Source: JBJXHB01 sp046160725 | Lineage (GTDB): Bacteria > Pseudomonadota > Gammaproteobacteria > Burkholderiales > Burkholderiaceae_C | Direction of reading: 5' to 3' | Length of the DNA: 6,758 nucleotides | NCBI GenBank assembly: GCA_046160725.1 | Contig: JBJXHB010000040.1 | Span: forward strand, 1-6,758 | Shown here: positions 4,016 through 6,758 of the stretch, one piece after another | Numbering within the stretch: the first letter of the stretch is position 1 | Layout of the letters: each line of letters begins with the position of its first letter | Notes under the pieces: generated by a model | Seen by the model: only the letters and a program-made list of their open reading frames with translations | What the model was told of the DNA's origin: nothing | Databases searched by the model: none | Program-made: the position numbers and the translations under genes

Positions 4016-6758
4016 CTAGGTCGTACTCGGCTTCGCCTTGGGCTTCGGCACCGCCGTGGTCTGGCTGCCCTGTCCTTGCGTCGACGCCGGGCGGAAGTAC
4101 TGCTGGAAGGCGTTCTCGGCCTGGTCCTGCGAGTCACGGAAATCCTGCAGCATGCGCACCCGCTGGTTGAACTCGATGCAGAAGTTCGAGATCGCCGTCT
4201 GCAGGCCCTTGATGCTGTCCACGTTGAAGCGGGTCTTCACCTCCTCGATCGCCAGCAGCGCCTTGGCGTCACCGGGCACGGTGGCGCTCTTGCGCAGCTT
4301 GACAAGCCAGCCGTCGACCTGCTTCTGAAGGTCGCGCGGACCCAGGGCGGCGGTGGCGCACAGCGTGTAGGGCGGGTCGGACAGCGTCTTCAGCAGGTCC
4401 GGCTTGTCCTTGTACTTTTCCTGCAGCATCGCCGCGCCGTCGAGCATGCGGCTCAGGTACTTGGAGGCGTGCACGTAGGCCTCGCCGGTGACCTGCAGCT
4501 TCTCGGCCGCGCTCTTGGCCGCATGCTCCTCGTGCAGCATGTGCTTCATGTCCTTGAAGAAGTCGGCCACCTGCTCGTTGGTGGACTGCAGCAGCTCGGC
4601 CGGCGTGATCTTGCGAAGCACCTCGGCCTTCTCCTCGTCGGTGCGGGCCTGGATGCCGGTGACGACGTGGGTGATCGCGCCCTCGCTCATATAGGCCTCA
4701 TTGGCGAACACGATGTTGGTGAACTGGTCCTGCTTGATGCGCGACTTCAGCGCGTCGATGCCGCCGGGCAGTTCCTTCAGCCACTCGTCGTGGGTCTTGC
4801 CCGGGTGCACGGTGGCGCAGTCCGGCCCTTCAGACGTGTGGTCCTTCTGCAGCTGCTCCAGCTTCTTCAGGTCCATCTGGCGCTGGCGCATCTGGCCCAT
4901 GCGCTGCGCATACTGCTCGTCGGTGACTTCCATCACCTCGTCGGGGAAGCACTGCTCCATCAGGTCCAGCAGCACCGGCATCTCGCGCTGCATGGCGCGC
5001 TCATGCCCGCCCTCGCGTGCGTCGTTGTAGATCTGCAGCTGGACCTCGAAGTCCTTGTACGCGGCCTCGAAGGCCGCCTTGCGCTGCGGCGGCACCTTGG
5101 CGCGCGCGGTCTGCACCTTCTTGACGATGGCCGTCACCTTCTCCTGGGCGGTCTGCAGATAGGCCGCCTCGCCTTCCTCGAAGCGCTGCTGGATGCGCTT
5201 CTTCTCCTTGGCGTCGCCGATGCCGTCCACCAGCGCCTGCCACATCGCGGTGAAGGCCTCGGCATCCAGGAAGCGGCGCTGCTTCATCAGCGTGGCCACG
5301 TCCTGGTCGATGGCGCTCATGTGCGCCATGTCCCCGTCCGGCGAGGCAATGTCCTCGTCCTTGGGCGCCGGCTGCGAGCGGTCGGCGGGATTGGTGAGGT
5401 TGTCCTTGATGGCGCGGTAGTCGCGCGCGTACAGGTTGGTGTCGAAGACGCGGCCCGGCGCGCGGCCGAACTTGGCCTTGATGGTGTTGTTGAAATCGCT
5501 CATCGCCTTGACGTCGTCGGTGCCCCCGGGCGAGGCCACGGTGATGTCCAGGTCGCTCTCGATGTCCTCGCTGCCGCTGCTCTTGAACAGCAGGCCGGCG
5601 CTGGCGTACTTCTTCTGCAGCGTGGTGATGAGCTGGTCGACGAAGCGGCGGCGGTACTGGTAGAGCTTCCACATCACGTCGTCGGTGATGGTGGTCTGGT
5701 TCACCAGGCCCGCCACGTCCACCGCCTCGCCGCTCTTGCGCAGCGCCTTGAAGTCGAACCAGCCGTACTTGCGGAAGGCCTCGGCGCAGACCGGCACCGT
5801 CCACTCCGCCGCGCCGGGCGTGTCGTTGTCGTCGAAGGACACCTGGGCCGGCGATGGCTTGATCGGCAGCTTGTCCTCGGCGGCCTTCTTCAGCGTCTTG
5901 TCCAGCTCGGCCGCGCGCTTGAACTCCAGCTCGACCAGCTTCTTCAGCTTGTCCATGTCGGGCGGCACCTTCGACGCGGCTTCGGCCATGTCGGCCTTGA
6001 GCTTGTCTCGCGCCTTCATCGAGACCTCGCGCGCCTTCTCGACCTTCTCGGCCTCCTGGCGCTGCTCGGCGGTCACCGCCGCCGTGGGTGTGGCCACGCG
6101 GGTTGGCTCGGCCAGCGGCAGGGCCTGCGGCGCCGGCTCGTCGGTGTCGAAGGCGGCGTTGCCGAGCGTCGCACCGGCGATCAAGGTGTCGATCTGGTCG
6201 AGGATGTCATCGGCATCGCCATAGGCCTGGCCGCTCATCGCCGCTTTGAAGCGCTCGATCAGCTTGTCCATGCCCTCCTTCAGGGCCTTGGCGCCAACCG
6301 CCTTGAAGGCCAGGATGCCGTCCTCCAGGCTCTTGTAGCGCGCGACCAGGTCGGATGCCTCCAGCGGCGCGTCCGGCACGTCGGCGAAGTCGTCGTCGCC
6401 ATCGAGTTCCTCGCCCGGGCCGTCCGGGCCGCGCACGCAGACCTTGAGCTTGGCCTTGGTCAGCAGTTGCAGGCCCAGCTGCAGCTTGCGGGCCATGCCG
6501 CCGGCGGCCTTGTCGGTGATGAAGGTGAACTGGTTGCGCTCCCACACCAGCTCGCCGGCGGGGTACTTCAGGCCCTCGTCGTCATCGCCCATCAGCGGCA
6601 GCAGCAGCGCCTTGTGGCTGGGGCTCACCGCCAAGGCGGCATAGGGCATGGCCACCTTGGCACCCACCGACAACACGAAGCGCATCGGCTTGGCATTCGG
6701 CTTGGGCGGCGCCTTGACGGTGCGCAGCGCGGCCGCGACCTTGGCGCGCACCAGCTTG
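4016..6758 (-). CDS. Large uncharacterised protein with nucleotidyltransferase-like core (5' partial)
   Basis: The frame stays open from the right edge to TAG at 4018-4016, giving more than 910 residues. GTG at 6751 has no visible ribosome site and two in-frame codons precede it, so the N terminus probably lies outside. I do not recognise the family. Numbered from that GTG: 23-112 looks like a globular alpha/beta segment; 113-135 is acidic; 205-225 is a Pro/Ala linker; 226-295 is Lys/Glu/Ala-rich with coiled-coil character. At 384-445 lies AGLLFKSSGSEDIESDLDI, then RVFDTNLYARDY. GS-x5-DxD plus a later acid (Asp400, Asp402, Asp437) resembles the metal-binding triad of the nucleotidyltransferase fold. 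Residues 480-640 and 700-880 are mostly helical and charged, with HMLHEEH at 737-743. The last 25 residues are low complexity (KPKAKP). There is no visible signal peptide or membrane span. It converges on the PEP-CTERM gene, so any operon partner is upstream. Confidence 0.85.
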   Translation of the reverse strand, partial: KLVRAKVAAALRTVKAPPKPNAKPMRFVLSVGAKVAMPYAALAVSPSHKALLLPLMGDDDEGLKYPAGELVWERNQFTFITDKAAGGMARKLQLGLQLLTKAKLKVCVRGPDGPGEELDGDDDFADVPDAPLEASDLVARYKSLEDGILAFKAVGAKALKEGMDKLIERFKAAMSGQAYGDADDILDQIDTLIAGATLGNAAFDTDEPAPQALPLAEPTRVATPTAAVTAEQRQEAEKVEKAREVSMKARDKLKADMAEAASKVPPDMDKLKKLVELEFKRAAELDKTLKKAAEDKLPIKPSPAQVSFDDNDTPGAAEWTVPVCAEAFRKYGWFDFKALRKSGEAVDVAGLVNQTTITDDVMWKLYQYRRRFVDQLITTLQKKYASAGLLFKSSGSEDIESDLDITVASPGGTDDVKAMSDFNNTIKAKFGRAPGRVFDTNLYARDYRAIKDNLTNPADRSQPAPKDEDIASPDGDMAHMSAIDQDVATLMKQRRFLDAEAFTAMWQALVDGIGDAKEKKRIQQRFEEGEAAYLQTAQEKVTAIVKKVQTARAKVPPQRKAAFEAAYKDFEVQLQIYNDAREGGHERAMQREMPVLLDLMEQCFPDEVMEVTDEQYAQRMGQMRQRQMDLKKLEQLQKDHTSEGPDCATVHPGKTHDEWLKELPGGIDALKSRIKQDQFTNIVFANEAYMSEGAITHVVTGIQARTDEEKAEVLRKITPAELLQSTNEQVADFFKDMKHMLHEEHAAKSAAEKLQVTGEAYVHASKYLSRMLDGAAMLQEKYKDKPDLLKTLSDPPYTLCATAALGPRDLQKQVDGWLVKLRKSATVPGDAKALLAIEEVKTRFNVDSIKGLQTAISNFCIEFNQRVRMLQDFRDSQDQAENAFQQYFRPASTQGQGSQTTAVPKPKAKPSTT
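5417..5599 (-). other. Putative nucleotidyltransferase-fold core motif
   Basis: This encodes residues 385-445 of the large protein. Gly393-Ser394, Asp400 and Asp402 (GS-x5-DLD) sit on what looks like strand-turn-strand, and Asp437 in VFDTNLY would be the third acid. The classical pattern has a longer gap, about 8-12 residues, between GS and DxD, so this would be a divergent member. Activity is not established. Confidence 0.45.

Noticed and set aside
4523..4543. HMLHEEH in the large protein as a metalloprotease or metal site
   Set aside because: It is not HExxH and sits in a charged helical stretch; a cluster of three His is weak evidence without a known family.
6685..6751. GTG 6751 or the ATG at 6685-6683 as true start of the large minus-strand gene
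   Set aside because: No Shine-Dalgarno sequence precedes the ATG, and the frame remains open upstream of the GTG to the window edge, so the gene is treated as 5' partial.

Overview
The window is GC-rich throughout (estimated by eye, not computed), with strong GC3 bias, AGGAGG-type ribosome sites and a VPEP-type PEP-CTERM protein. This points to a high-GC betaproteobacterium, probably of the Burkholderiales (Rubrivivax/Leptothrix-like lineages). That assignment is inference. No rRNA, tRNA, CRISPR array or insertion sequence is visible.

Region 1 (1-3232, + strand) is a compact operon cut by the left edge. It holds two adjacent M16-family peptidase-like genes and a small exported DUF2796/ZrgA-like protein. 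The first M16 protein keeps the zinc site (HLFEH plus a distal Glu) but lacks the R/Y substrate pair. The second lacks the zinc site but keeps the R/Y pair. Together they should form one heterodimeric protease. The third gene overlaps the second by ATGA and encodes a periplasmic protein of a family linked to zinc handling, but its histidine-rich segment is missing.

Region 2 (3233-3416) is a 184-bp regulatory gap. It contains a perfect 14-bp palindrome placed where a LuxR-type activator would sit relative to a plausible -10 box, an inverted repeat, and two near-identical 13-bp direct repeats with a third partial copy next to the start codon. Region 3 (3417-4001, + strand) encodes a secreted PEP-CTERM protein. 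Its mature part resembles the calcium-dependent galactose-binding LecA (PA-IL) fold, so it may be an exosortase-processed surface lectin.

Region 4 (4016-6758, - strand) is one very long open reading frame (over 910 codons, cut by the right edge), convergent with the PEP-CTERM gene and only 14 bp from it. It is not a family I can name. It is mostly helical and charged, with coiled-coil-like stretches. In the middle it carries a GS-x5-DLD motif followed about 35 residues later by FDTNLY, which looks like a divergent nucleotidyltransferase-fold core. This gene and the lectin-like protein are the least described parts of the window.
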